From Brevibacillus fortis (lineage in GTDB: Bacteria; Bacillota; Bacilli; Brevibacillales; Brevibacillaceae): 64,000 bases of DNA. Both the position numbers and the translations under genes were made by a program. The DNA lies in the NCBI RefSeq assembly GCF_003013395.1, contig NZ_PXZM01000020.1, positions 45,594-109,593 on the forward strand, given 5' to 3'. The notes under the pieces were generated by a model. It saw nothing but the letters and a program-made list of their open reading frames with translations, ran no database searches and was not told the DNA's origin. Positions 16,749-23,603 of the stretch are shown in pieces (position 1 is the first letter of the stretch; every line of letters begins with the position of its first letter).

Positions 16749-16782
16749 AAAAAGCCCTTCTCTGATGAGTAGGGCTTTTATT
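16749..16782 (+). terminator. Terminator after glnA
   Basis: AAAAAGCCCT and AGGGCTTTT form a 9-bp stem with a 12-base loop, ending in T. Confidence 0.85.
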
Positions 16783-16861
16783 TGCTTTCGAATAAAAGGC
16801 ACCTACACCCATGATCCTAGAAATTTAGCGGAAGGCGACGTTGGTGGAGATGTACAGCTCA

Positions 16862-17146
16862 CTACATGAACCTTCTAAACATATTTCCAATCCCATTCGT
16901 TCCTTGGAAAGTTCTGAATACCTCGTTTGCTATGCGTACACCATTTAATATGGTATCCATATCAAGGTTTAGATTGGAGACCCTTGATGGTCGCGACTCT
17001 CTTCTCGCCCGACGGCTCGTTTTTGTCCACTCTTGATAATACTGCCCGAGGGATTCTGGATTTTTATGCAGCTTTCTGATCGAGACCTTATTCGACTTCA
17101 GCCAATCTGCAAATTCAGTGCTAAAACCATTAATTTGTCTAGCCAC
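16862..17146 (-). CDS. Small basic protein of unknown function
   Basis: 94 aa, not recognised. It is rich in Arg and Asn. The N-terminus INGFSTEFADWLKSNKVSIRKLHKNPE looks like one helix-turn-helix-sized unit. A basic middle SRRARRESRPSR follows, and the C-terminus NGVRIANEVFRTFQGTNGIGNMFRRFM looks amphipathic. No signal peptide or cysteine. The start is a GTG with GAGGTGAG about 10 bases upstream, good evidence that it is translated. The neighbour is a YjcZ-type micro-protein on the same strand, so a sporulation role is possible. Confidence 0.6.
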   Translation of the reverse strand: MARQINGFSTEFADWLKSNKVSIRKLHKNPESLGQYYQEWTKTSRRARRESRPSRVSNLNLDMDTILNGVRIANEVFRTFQGTNGIGNMFRRFM

Positions 17147-17180
17147 TTTTCACTCTCACCTCGTTTCGTAAATGAATAAT

Positions 17181-17205
17181 GCAAAGGGATTATTTGTCCC
17201 TTTGC
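17181..17205. terminator. Hairpin, possible terminator of the YjcZ-type gene
   Basis: GCAAAGGGA (17181-17189) and TCCCTTTGC (17197-17205) form a perfect 9-bp stem with a 7-base loop. Neither strand has a long T-run after it, so termination would be weak. Confidence 0.5.
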
Positions 17206-17229
17206 ATCACTCTTTTGCTAATCAAATTT

Positions 17230-17316
17230 CTAATCCAAAGAACATCCGACAATGACAAGCAAAACGAACAGGACAAGGATCAGAGCAAAGTCATCAAAGC
17301 CATCAAAGAAACCCAT
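17230..17316 (-). CDS. YjcZ-family hydrophobic micro-protein
   Basis: 28 aa: a GFFDGF motif at the N-terminus, then one membrane segment (FALILVLFVLLVIVGCSL). This is the compact YjcZ/sporulation-micro-protein pattern (GF...GFALIVVLFILLIIVG) found in multiple copies in spore formers. The ATG at 17316 has GGGGGAGG six bases before it, so translation is well supported despite the size. Members are thought to insert in membranes of the forespore or mother cell; function unknown. Confidence 0.85.
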   Translation of the reverse strand: MGFFDGFDDFALILVLFVLLVIVGCSLD

Positions 17317-17398
17317 TCTGCCTCCCCCTTTCCTTTTCCTTAGACACACTACTGTATGCTCTTCGCGGATGATTCGCCTGTACGATGACCTATTCCGC

Positions 17399-17430
17399 AA
17401 AAAGGACGCAAGCATTTGCCTGCGCCCTTT
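17399..17430 (-). terminator. Terminator of the DUF3862-type lipoprotein gene
   Basis: Imperfect stem GGACGCAAGC / GCCTGCGCCC (17404-17413, 17418-17427) with a 4-base loop. On the minus strand a run of five T follows. Confidence 0.7.
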
Positions 17431-17435
17431 TTCCC

Positions 17436-17864
17436 CTATTGCAGTCCAATTTGCGATTTTACTTGAAGAACCCCGCCTTGGAAAGTAAAATTCGCATTTG
17501 CCCCAATCGTCCCTTCTCCCTCGTACATGTAGACGATCGTGTATCCTTCCTCTCCGGCTTTACCAACCTCAGCAAGCAATTCGCCTTCCCCGCCCACTAT
17601 TTTTTTTACTTCTTCAAAGCTCATCCCATTTTCAATCTGTTCAAATTCACTCTTCGTGATCGTTGCTTTCTCTGTCGCTGCAGGAGTAGCCGCTTCTGTT
17701 ACAGGTGTAGCTGGTGGAGGTGTAGCTGGCGCGGTTGCCTCAGGTGTTGGAGCCGTACCAGTTGGCGTTGCTGGCGGAGGTGATGCCGTATTCGTTGGTT
17801 GCCCAGAGCTACATCCAGCCAACATGATGGCGAAAGCCACTATGAAAAAAGACATTTTCTTCAA
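17436..17864 (-). CDS. Lipoprotein with Pro/Thr-rich linker and DUF3862-type domain
   Basis: 142 aa. The signal peptide ends in a lipobox (LAGC, C18). Residues ~20-65 are a Pro/Thr/Ala-rich spacer that would lift the domain from the membrane. The C-terminal domain (ITKSEFEQIENGMSFEEVKKIVGG ... IVYMYEG, then GANANFTFQGGVLQVKSQIGL) is the SmpA/BLIP-like DUF3862 fold. It is an exported surface lipoprotein of unknown role. The start is a TTG: GGGGG lies 7 bases before it and the signal peptide begins there. Confidence 0.85.
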   Translation of the reverse strand: MKKMSFFIVAFAIMLAGCSSGQPTNTASPPPATPTGTAPTPEATAPATPPPATPVTEAATPAATEKATITKSEFEQIENGMSFEEVKKIVGGEGELLAEVGKAGEEGYTIVYMYEGEGTIGANANFTFQGGVLQVKSQIGLQ

Positions 17865-17985
17865 GGAAAGACCCCCTTAACTGAAATGAATCTCCCCTAC
17901 CATAATCCAAAATATGACTCCCAACAAGAATAACAACCTGACATTTTTCGACAAAAACCATCCAAGACTTCTCGGGAATAAATTG

Positions 17986-18009
17986 CAAAAAGAGCCTAGT
18001 ACAAGGCTC
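17986..18009 (-). terminator. Terminator of the CHAT-like gene
   Basis: Stem GAGCCT / AGGCTC (17992-17997, 18004-18009), 6-base loop. On the minus strand it is followed by TCTTTTT. Confidence 0.75.
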
Positions 18010-18023
18010 CCTTTGTGTTGCAT

Positions 18024-18578
18024 TTACTCTTTTACATAAAGCTGATACATCTCGGTTTCTTCATCAGTAGCTTTTGCGATTCGAAAAGCTTCTTCCACGC
18101 TTTTCTTGTTTTGAATTACCTCGTAGAAATAGCGCAGTGCGAACATCAGCGCAGAATTTCCGTCCGGGTAATCTTTTGGCCCAATATACGTATGGCAACC
18201 ACTGTCCAGAAAGGCCTTCGCTAATTCGGGATCACCAAGCGAGCATCCGTTACCTAACACGATTTTTCCATCCAGCTTAGCAAAACGTCTGACCTCGTCA
18301 GGACCAAAATCACCCTTTGGTTCTCCTTCCTCGTAAACGTCCTCGCCCAGCTCTGGCATGATGAGACTTCCCTCATCGCCATGGAAATTCAGAACAATCA
18401 TGTCGGTATTTAGGTATAGGTCGCTGCCATTCAATACATCGATCAAATCGCTTGGTCGACCAATCCAGTACGTAAAGACTCGAGCTCCAAAATACTCAAG
18501 TGTACTTCGGATTGCTTGGCTATCCAGATCCGTATCCGGACCGATTACTAAGGCAACATTCATTTCAGGTTTACTCAT
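18024..18578 (-). CDS. Stand-alone CHAT/caspase-like protein
   Basis: 184 aa, no other domain. The order of elements fits a small CHAT/caspase-type fold: an N-terminal strand MNVALVIGP; DMIVLNFHGDEGSL with a candidate catalytic His (H66); then KIVLGNGCSLGDPELAKAFLDSGCHTYIGP with a candidate catalytic Cys (C112); and a C-terminal ALRYFYEVIQNKKSVEEAFRIAKA helix. The last segment copies the CHAT layout in which an A-x-x-F-L-x-x-G strand is followed by a FY-x-x-L helix. Family members elsewhere are proteases or regulators. No substrate can be named. ATG with ATGGAGGAATAT upstream; single gene with its own terminator. Confidence 0.6.
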   Translation of the reverse strand: MSKPEMNVALVIGPDTDLDSQAIRSTLEYFGARVFTYWIGRPSDLIDVLNGSDLYLNTDMIVLNFHGDEGSLIMPELGEDVYEEGEPKGDFGPDEVRRFAKLDGKIVLGNGCSLGDPELAKAFLDSGCHTYIGPKDYPDGNSALMFALRYFYEVIQNKKSVEEAFRIAKATDEETEMYQLYVKE

Positions 18579-18787
18579 CGTGATATTCCTCCATTTTGTT
18601 GTAAGTGGTTTTTATTTGTGGGTAGACAAAACCATTTACATGGAGGGGGTCGGGCCAACTGGTGAATGGCAAGACGTTACTTCTTGGTCATCACGTAGGA
18701 AAACTCCTCTTCAATTGGAATTTTTTATAAATTTTCAGTAGTATATCACCCAGAACTTGGCATGTAAAGTTTCTCACCAACCAAAAA
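18579..18787. other. Intergenic stretch with no recognised feature
   Basis: The 209 bases upstream of the CHAT-like gene are AT-rich at the right end. I see no ORF longer than a few codons, no clear hairpin and no convincing -10/-35 pair. Promoters for the CHAT-like gene presumably lie here. Confidence 0.5.
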
Positions 18788-19282
18788 CTACGCAAACCCT
18801 TTTTTGATTTTGGTCTTCATGTCACGATACAACTCTCCGTATGTGATCGCATGCTCGATATGCGAATAGGAAAGCACGGAATCGCCATCCTTGCTCTCGC
18901 AGCACGCAAAGAACAAGCTTTCCATCAGATTGTGATTTTCGATGGAATTGGTAATATGGACGCAATCCTCAATCGATTCATGAGCGTCATGCTTGTAAAA
19001 AAGAAATGTCCCTTCTTTGAACGCCCCTTTTTTGTTGGCGTCTTTCCAGATGAGCATGCCCAAGGTAATAAAGTGCCCTTCCTGAAAACGGATGACGCCT
19101 GTAATGACAGAATTAATCGTAGTCGGAATGATCGCAATCGAATCATTGAGCTGATTGACGTATTCATATAACGCTTTATTGGATTCTCGAAGATCAACCA
19201 TTGGTATATGAAGAAGCTGCTTGTCTCTTAATTTTTCTACGAGTTGTTGAACGCATAGCGTCTTATTCAAAGTTGAAATCAC
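18788..19282 (-). CDS. Hypothetical protein
   Basis: About 164 aa, not recognised. There is no signal peptide or long hydrophobic segment, so it should be cytoplasmic. The middle has alternating strands (SIAIIPTTINSVITGVIRFQEGHFITLGMLIW) and there is a CC pair in LFFACCESKDGD. The C-terminus is a Lys-rich helix. The start is uncertain: the GTG at 19282 has GAGG only two bases away, so a start a few codons downstream (TTG or ATT) is possible. It is divergent from the DIP1984-family gene, with 198 bases between them. Confidence 0.55.
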   Translation of the reverse strand: MISTLNKTLCVQQLVEKLRDKQLLHIPMVDLRESNKALYEYVNQLNDSIAIIPTTINSVITGVIRFQEGHFITLGMLIWKDANKKGAFKEGTFLFYKHDAHESIEDCVHITNSIENHNLMESLFFACCESKDGDSVLSYSHIEHAITYGELYRDMKTKIKKGFA

Positions 19283-19449
19283 AACCTCATCACTTCTTCC
19301 ATTGTAAGTAAGTGCTTTCTTTACGTAATTCGTGATGAAAAGACATATCCCTACAAAATTCGCACAAATCTTCTTAACTTTTCAGCGAAAATCAATTTTT
19401 ACCAAATTTTATTTTTTTCACCACAACCATTCAAGCAAACAAGCGTATA

Positions 19450-19464
19450 ACCAAACAGATTGGT
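19450..19464. promoter_or_regulatory. Short inverted repeat upstream of the DIP1984-family gene
   Basis: ACCAA-N5-TTGGT, centred 24 bases upstream of the GTG start codon and flanked by TA on both sides. It could be a regulator site. No clear sigma-A promoter is visible in the surrounding 19283-19480. Confidence 0.35.
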
Positions 19465-19480
19465 ATAGGGGGTAACGGTT

Positions 19481-19942
19481 GTGAAACTCGCGGAAGCGTT
19501 AATCATTCGTGCCGATTATCAAAAACGGATCGAACAGTTGGGTCACCGATTGCATAACAGCGCAAAGGTTCAGGAAGGCGAGCTTCCTCCTGAAAATCCT
19601 AACGATCTCTTGTCTGAGCTGTATCAGTTGTTTGACCAGCTCGAACGTATTGTTCAGCAAATCAATCGAACCAATGCGTCTTGCCGCTTTAATGAAACCA
19701 TGACGCTCTCCGATGCGTTAACCAAACGTGATGTTCTCGGTTCAAAACGAAATGAGTTGGCCGACCTGATCAAAGCAGCTACAGTCAAGCATGATCGCTA
19801 CAGCCGTTCAGAGGTCAAGATTTGCTCGACTGTAAATATTGCTCAGTTGCAAAAGCAAGTCGACGAGCTGTCCAAGCAGTACCGGGAACTGGATGCAAGC
19901 ATTCAACAATTCAACTGGTTAACGGAATTGCAGGAAGCTTAA
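19481..19942 (+). CDS. DIP1984-family (septicolysin-like) protein
   Basis: 153 aa, almost entirely helical. Signatures of the family are KLAEALIIRADYQKRIEQLGHRL at the start, EGELPPENPNDLLSELYQLFDQLERIVQQINRTNA, then LSDALTKRDVLGSKRNELADLIKAA and a final paired helix QKQVDELSKQYRELDASIQQFNWLTEL. No biochemical role is firmly known, and the name 'septicolysin' should be treated with caution. GTG start with AGGGGGT upstream. A tRNA-like structured RNA begins about 30 bases after the stop. Confidence 0.85.
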   Translation: MKLAEALIIRADYQKRIEQLGHRLHNSAKVQEGELPPENPNDLLSELYQLFDQLERIVQQINRTNASCRFNETMTLSDALTKRDVLGSKRNELADLIKAATVKHDRYSRSEVKICSTVNIAQLQKQVDELSKQYRELDASIQQFNWLTELQEA

Positions 19943-19972
19943 CGAAAGAGGCATGGAAGTCGGTAGTCTGTC

Positions 19973-20070
19973 TGCAAAAGGCGAACACGTCCCCATTCAA
20001 CAGGGTTAATGTTGAAAACTCATTGGTCGGGTCGAGGGGCCGCCCTCAGGGTTCAAATCCCTCTCTTACA
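19973..20070 (+). ncRNA. tRNA-like structured RNA downstream of the DIP1984-family gene
   Basis: Three adjacent perfect hairpins have the topology of a class II tRNA. (1) TTCAACA / TGTTGAA, 7-bp stem with a 7-base loop GGGTTAA (19996-20016), in the anticodon-arm position. (2) GAGGG-GCCG-CCCTC (20034-20047), variable-arm position. (3) AGGG-TTCAAAT-CCCT (20048-20062), a textbook T-arm with the TTCAAAT loop. TGCAAAAG (19973-19980) pairs 6 of 8 with CTCTTACA (20063-20070) as an acceptor-like closing helix. There is no canonical D-arm and no U33, and no CCA, so this is not a working tRNA gene. A 7-bp outer pairing (GTCTGTC 19966-19972 with GACGGAC 20141-20147) suggests a longer transcript. Confidence 0.55.
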
Positions 20071-20174
20071 TAAGACGCCCAGTAATGTGACATGAGTAAT
20101 GCGTACAAGGTATTGTAACTACCGTGTGTTGATTTTGTCTGACGGACGAGGGTGGGTACGGGGATCATTCCATG

Positions 20175-20213
20175 TAAAAAAGCCCTTCACGCCTTTAGGT
20201 GGCGAGAAGGGCT
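20175..20213 (-). terminator. Terminator downstream of the 54-aa gene
   Basis: AGCCCTTC / GAAGGGCT (20181-20188, 20206-20213) with an inner CGCC/GGCG pair. On the minus strand TTTTTT follows. On the plus strand only TTCTTGG follows, so it would stop a transcript from the DIP1984 side less well. Confidence 0.85.
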
Positions 20214-20226
20214 TCTTGGCGCAAAT

Positions 20227-20391
20227 TTACGCCTTTCCTTTTAAATAATCATCTTTTAGCTTCTTTTCCTGCTCGTCGGTAGTCATCTCTTTTTCCAATA
20301 CTTGATACATCAGTTCATCCTTCACCTTGCGTGAAATTCCTTTTTCCTGATGATTCGGGACCGATGTACTCGTGACAGAGTCTTGTTCCAT
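20227..20391 (-). CDS. 54-aa charged small protein
   Basis: 54 aa, not recognised. The sequence begins MEQDSVTSTSVPNHQEKG and continues with a Lys/Glu-rich helix (RKVKDELMYQVLEKEMTTDEQEKKLKDDY). No Cys, no membrane segment. The ATG at 20391 has GGAGGTAC 7 bases upstream, and a strong terminator follows the stop. The Lys/Glu codon mix resembles a real protein rather than a shadow. It lies 55 bases downstream of cbiO on the same strand, either as the last gene of the cobalt operon or as an independent unit. Confidence 0.7.
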   Translation of the reverse strand: MEQDSVTSTSVPNHQEKGISRKVKDELMYQVLEKEMTTDEQEKKLKDDYLKGKA

Positions 20392-20446
20392 ACGGCGTAC
20401 CTCCATGGCTTTTTGGGGTTAGCTTACCCGAAAGCGGCCACTCCAT

Positions 20447-21295
20447 TCACCACACCCGCTGAACACTGAGCATTTTTCGCAGCTCATCGACCGAACGTGG
20501 AATATTACCGCCAAGTTCCTGCTTCCACTCCTCTGGCAGTACCTCCCACACATCCGCGAGCAACGGCATACCCAGATGAAGACTCTCCAGCATGGTTCTG
20601 TTTTCCAATGCCTCCTGCGGATCTCCCGCAAAAACAAGCCTGCCTTCATCCATGATGCAAATCCACTCCGCCCATTCAAACGCAATATCCATATCGTGTG
20701 TCGCCATCAAAACAGTCGTTCCTTGCTGGTGAATGGCATCGAGCTCTCGCAGTAAATTTTTCGTCTGATAGCGATCCAGATATGCAGTAGGCTCATCGAG
20801 CAGCAACAGCTCAGGCTCCATGACCATGACCCCCGCGAGTGCCAGACGCCGTTTTTGTCCTAGGCTCAAATGATGAATCGGAGCTGCTGCCAGCTCTCTC
20901 AACCCGAATGCATCCAGCACCTTTTCTACCTTTGCCCGGATTACGTCTACAGGCAGCTTCTGATTGCATAAACCATAGGATATATCTTCCGCGACCGTAC
21001 TTGCGATCAGCTGATGCTCAGGATCTTGAAAGACCAAGCCTACCTTTTGCGTCATCTCTTGCAGTGCGGCGCGTTTGTAGACAAGGGGTTTCCCCCTCCA
21101 CTGCACCTGTCCCTGCTGTGGCTCGATGATCCCGTTTCCATGCAAGAACAAGGTCGACTTTCCACAGCCATTTCGTCCCAAAAGGACACATTTTTTCCCT
21201 TCTGGAATCCACAAGGACAGCCCACACAGGACGGGTCCCCGCCCTCCCGGATACGTGTACTGCAAATCGATGAACTCCAACAATCGCGATGTCAT
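20447..21295 (-). CDS. cbiO: Cobalt ECF-type transporter ATPase
   Basis: 282 aa from the ATG at 21295, which overlaps the cbiQ stop as ATGA and has AGGAGG 9 bases upstream. ABC ATPase motifs: Walker A GRNGCGKST, Q-loop VGLVFQDPEHQL, signature LSLGQKRRLAL, Walker B LLLLDEPTAYLD, H-loop MATHD. It powers the CbiMNQ cobalt uptake complex for cobalamin synthesis. It is the last canonical gene of the riboswitch-controlled cbiMNQO operon. Confidence 0.93.
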   Translation of the reverse strand: MTSRLLEFIDLQYTYPGGRGPVLCGLSLWIPEGKKCVLLGRNGCGKSTLFLHGNGIIEPQQGQVQWRGKPLVYKRAALQEMTQKVGLVFQDPEHQLIASTVAEDISYGLCNQKLPVDVIRAKVEKVLDAFGLRELAAAPIHHLSLGQKRRLALAGVMVMEPELLLLDEPTAYLDRYQTKNLLRELDAIHQQGTTVLMATHDMDIAFEWAEWICIMDEGRLVFAGDPQEALENRTMLESLHLGMPLLADVWEVLPEEWKQELGGNIPRSVDELRKMLSVQRVW

Positions 21296-22089
21296 AACCG
21301 CCAACCTCCTGTCCACCACTCAAGCAGGACCAATAGCATACAGCCTGCGATTGACTCCCACTCATAGCGTCGCGAACGAGCATGGGTATGAAACGAGAGC
21401 ACATGCATGCTCTCCCCAAAGCCTCTAGCCGCCATTCCTTTGTGCAAAGCTTCGTATTTGCGCATCGCTCTGACAAATAATTGAGCAACCAGAATCCCTG
21501 CATCCCGAAGCGTCGCCAAAAAGCCACGATGACCTCCGCGAGAACGTTGGGCAATCCACAGCTGGTGCGAAATCGTTACTAACACAAAAATAAACCGATA
21601 CATGATCATTAATAAGTCAGTCACAAGGACAGGCATATGCAGACGGCGAAGCACCTGCAAGATTTCCGCAAACGGCACGGTAAACAATATGAAGGCAAAG
21701 CAAGATAAGCTCGCCATGGTGCGCCAAAATAAGATCCAGACTTTACTGAAGGAGGACATCGGCACATAGAGCACATACGAACCCAGTTCCCATGCTGCCG
21801 CGACCTGGCTCTGTACTTCTCCTGCTCTCGCCCCTTCGACCAGTAGTGCAGGAAGCCCCGCCGCGAAAAACGAGAGGGACACCATCATAAAGGACAAATA
21901 GATCCGGACAGGAATACGGGCATACACCACTACCCATACCGTCATCCAGACAACGACGGCCATCTGCATCCATACGTGTCCCACCAAAACAAGCAGTAAC
22001 AAGGCACTCGCCAGCAATAGCTTATGAGCTGGCGGCAGTCGTTTCAGCCTGTTTTGATAAGAGAGAGAATCAAGCTGCAGCCCGTTCAT
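21292..22089 (-). CDS. cbiQ: Cobalt ECF-type transporter, T component
   Basis: 265-aa integral membrane protein. Hydrophobic segments fill the N-terminal half (LLLASALLLLVLVGHVWMQM and following). The C-terminal cytoplasmic part has the CbiQ Ala-Arg-Gly helices: a region around RRLHMPVLVTDLLMIMYRFIFVL, and KGMAARGFGESMHVL, with the coupling ARG motif. It overlaps cbiN (ATGA at 22086-22089) and cbiO. It couples ATPase to substrate capture. Confidence 0.9.
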   Translation of the reverse strand: MNGLQLDSLSYQNRLKRLPPAHKLLLASALLLLVLVGHVWMQMAVVVWMTVWVVVYARIPVRIYLSFMMVSLSFFAAGLPALLVEGARAGEVQSQVAAAWELGSYVLYVPMSSFSKVWILFWRTMASLSCFAFILFTVPFAEILQVLRRLHMPVLVTDLLMIMYRFIFVLVTISHQLWIAQRSRGGHRGFLATLRDAGILVAQLFVRAMRKYEALHKGMAARGFGESMHVLSFHTHARSRRYEWESIAGCMLLVLLEWWTGGWRL

Positions 22090-22370
22090 TTTTTCCGCTT
22101 ATCCAACCGACCTTTGTACAAGCCCACGGCGTAGCCGACCACTCCCGCACCCAACGCTGCCTGCACCGCAAACAACAAGCTCTCCGTTTCTCCTCCTGGC
22201 GGTTCTATCAATGGCTGGAACCACGGTTCGTAGTTCGGGGAAATTTCCTTGATCGCTTCCTCTGCCACACCATCTGCGCCGCCAAATTCCGAATCCTGCA
22301 CCAGCAACAGCGGGACAATAGCCAACACGACTACCCCCAAGAGCAATAGCCAGTTCCATCCTTTTTTCAC
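22086..22370 (-). CDS. cbiN: Cobalt transport protein CbiN
   Basis: 94 aa with two membrane segments and a loop between them. The core [43 protein letters not shown] is diagnostic of CbiN, a small subunit that helps load metal into CbiM. The start is GTG (GTGA overlaps the cbiM stop), which places it tightly in the cbiMNQO operon. Confidence 0.92.
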   Translation of the reverse strand: MKKGWNWLLLLGVVVLAIVPLLLVQDSEFGGADGVAEEAIKEISPNYEPWFQPLIEPPGGETESLLFAVQAALGAGVVGYAVGLYKGRLDKRKK

Positions 22371-23131
22371 AGCGATTCCTCCCGTTTAAGCAAACGAAGC
22401 TGTGTAAGCTCTTTTGCGTTGTAAGATAACAACCAGTTCCAAACAAGCACGGTCAACAAACCTTCACTGATGGCGAGCGGTACTTGCGTGAATGCAAAAA
22501 TTCCTGCGAATTTGGCGAACGAGGCGAACACTCCACCAGATTCAGCCGGGAATGCCAGCGCCAATTGTACCGAAGTCACCACATAGGTAGCGAGATCAGC
22601 CAAAGCAGCCGCCGCAAAAACAGCCAGACGTTGGCTTCCACCTACTTTCATGATCATCCGATAGATTCCGTATGCCACTAGTGGTCCTACTACTGCCATG
22701 GATACGGCATTTGCTCCTAGCGTAGTCAAACCTCCATGCGCTAACAGCAAGGCTTGAAACAAGAGTACCATGCTCCCTAGCACAGACATCGCGAAAGGGC
22801 CAAACATAATGGCGCCAAGACCCGTTCCAGTCGGGTGAGAGCTGCTGCCTGTAACCGAAGGAATTTTCAGTGCAGATAAAACAAACGCAAACGCTCCTGC
22901 AACGCCAATGAGGAGCTTCATTTCGGGATGTTCTTTTACAATCTTGTTAATCGAGCGAAGCCCAAGAATAAAAAATGGCAAGAAGACAGCCCACCAAAAT
23001 AAGGCCCAGGATAATGGCAAATACCCTTCCATGATGTGCATCGCGTGTCCTGTCTCTGGTTCATTGAGCAAAAAATAAAGGACAAAGCCCGCGATCAACA
23101 GACATGTAGATACGAGACGAGATCGATTCAT
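22367..23131 (-). CDS. cbiM: Cobalt transport protein CbiM
   Basis: 254 aa. An N-terminal hydrophobic signal sequence is followed by [18 protein letters not shown]: the MHIMEG motif supplies the amino-terminal Met-His metal ligands once the leader is cleaved. Seven or so membrane segments follow, with [17 protein letters not shown] and [19 protein letters not shown], both typical of CbiM and NikM. I chose ATG 23131 since AGGAGG is 7 bases away; ATG 23137 is too close. The riboswitch upstream points to cobalt rather than nickel. Confidence 0.92.
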   Translation of the reverse strand: MNRSRLVSTCLLIAGFVLYFLLNEPETGHAMHIMEGYLPLSWALFWWAVFLPFFILGLRSINKIVKEHPEMKLLIGVAGAFAFVLSALKIPSVTGSSSHPTGTGLGAIMFGPFAMSVLGSMVLLFQALLLAHGGLTTLGANAVSMAVVGPLVAYGIYRMIMKVGGSQRLAVFAAAALADLATYVVTSVQLALAFPAESGGVFASFAKFAGIFAFTQVPLAISEGLLTVLVWNWLLSYNAKELTQLRLLKREESL

Positions 23132-23171
23132 GTTCATTCCTCCTTCACTGTCTTTCGTTCTTTCCTGCAAA

Positions 23172-23202
23172 CAAAAAAATCCCATCCATCAATGGACGAG
23201 AT
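23172..23202 (-). terminator. Riboswitch-linked attenuator
   Basis: On the minus strand, ATCTCGTCCAT and ATGGATGGGAT form an 11-bp stem (two G-U pairs) with a 2-base loop, followed by seven T. It lies after the cobalamin riboswitch and before the cbiM ribosome binding site, so it is probably the expression platform that stops transcription when cobalamin is bound. Confidence 0.8.
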
Positions 23203-23264
23203 GTGCACACAAAACAACAGACTGATCACACAGTCTCATTGCCTCGTATTCACCGCTCCTTTCC

Positions 23265-23458
23265 GCGAAGGTCTTGTGGGTGTGGCTACTAGGTAGGTCT
23301 CCTGGCTTCCAGATCCATGCGCTCTTTGTCCTTCCCCATACGAAAATGAGTGGTTTCCTTATCAAAGAGAGCTCCCTGGTTACAGTGGCGGGACCGCTCG
23401 GGACTTTCACCCGATTCCCTGTTACCCTTTATGCGTCACATAAAGGCACCTAACGCCG
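23265..23458 (-). ncRNA. Cobalamin riboswitch
   Basis: On the minus strand, the conserved elements of the adenosylcobalamin riboswitch appear in order. They are the 5' GGTGCCTTTA, AAGGGTAACAGGGAATC, the GGTGAAAGTCCC region, GCGGTCCCGCCACTGT, and the B12 box GCCAGGAGACCTACC (plus-strand 23292-23306). It precedes cbiMNQO and the attenuator, a standard arrangement for repression of cobalt uptake by the vitamin. The outer limits are approximate. Confidence 0.95.
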
Positions 23459-23542
23459 ACAATATGAAATTGACAGACAATTCATGTTTGTCCCACATCA
23501 TTATACCGGATCACTACATAAATCGGAAGAATATAAGCAAAA

Positions 23543-23592
23543 ACGCATAAGCCGATGACCCGCGCTACAAACAGAGCCATCGACCTATGCGT
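23543..23592 (-). terminator. Long-stem terminator after pyrD
   Basis: ACGCATA / TATGCGT (23543-23549, 23586-23592) with an inner CGATG / CATCG. On the minus strand it is followed by TTTTTGC. It lies just past the pyrD stop codon. Confidence 0.7.
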
Positions 23593-23603
23593 ACTTGTTC
23601 TAT

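Noticed and set aside
17436..17864. Plus-strand open frames opposite the lipoprotein gene
   Set aside because: The minus-strand frame has a signal peptide, lipobox and a recognisable C-terminal domain; the plus-strand frames are Val/Ala-rich shadows of the PT linker.
18680..18705. Short leader peptide upstream of the CHAT-like gene
   Set aside because: The frame encodes four or five codons with no attenuator-like pairing.
20047..20071. A functional tRNA gene, suggested by the T-arm with TTCAAAT loop
   Set aside because: There is no D-arm, the candidate anticodon loop lacks U33, the acceptor pairing has two mismatches and no CCA follows. It is kept as a tRNA-like RNA instead.
20081..20101. 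Direct repeat AGTAATG x2 as an iteron or attachment site
   Set aside because: Only two 7-base copies with no integrase or replication gene nearby; expected by chance.
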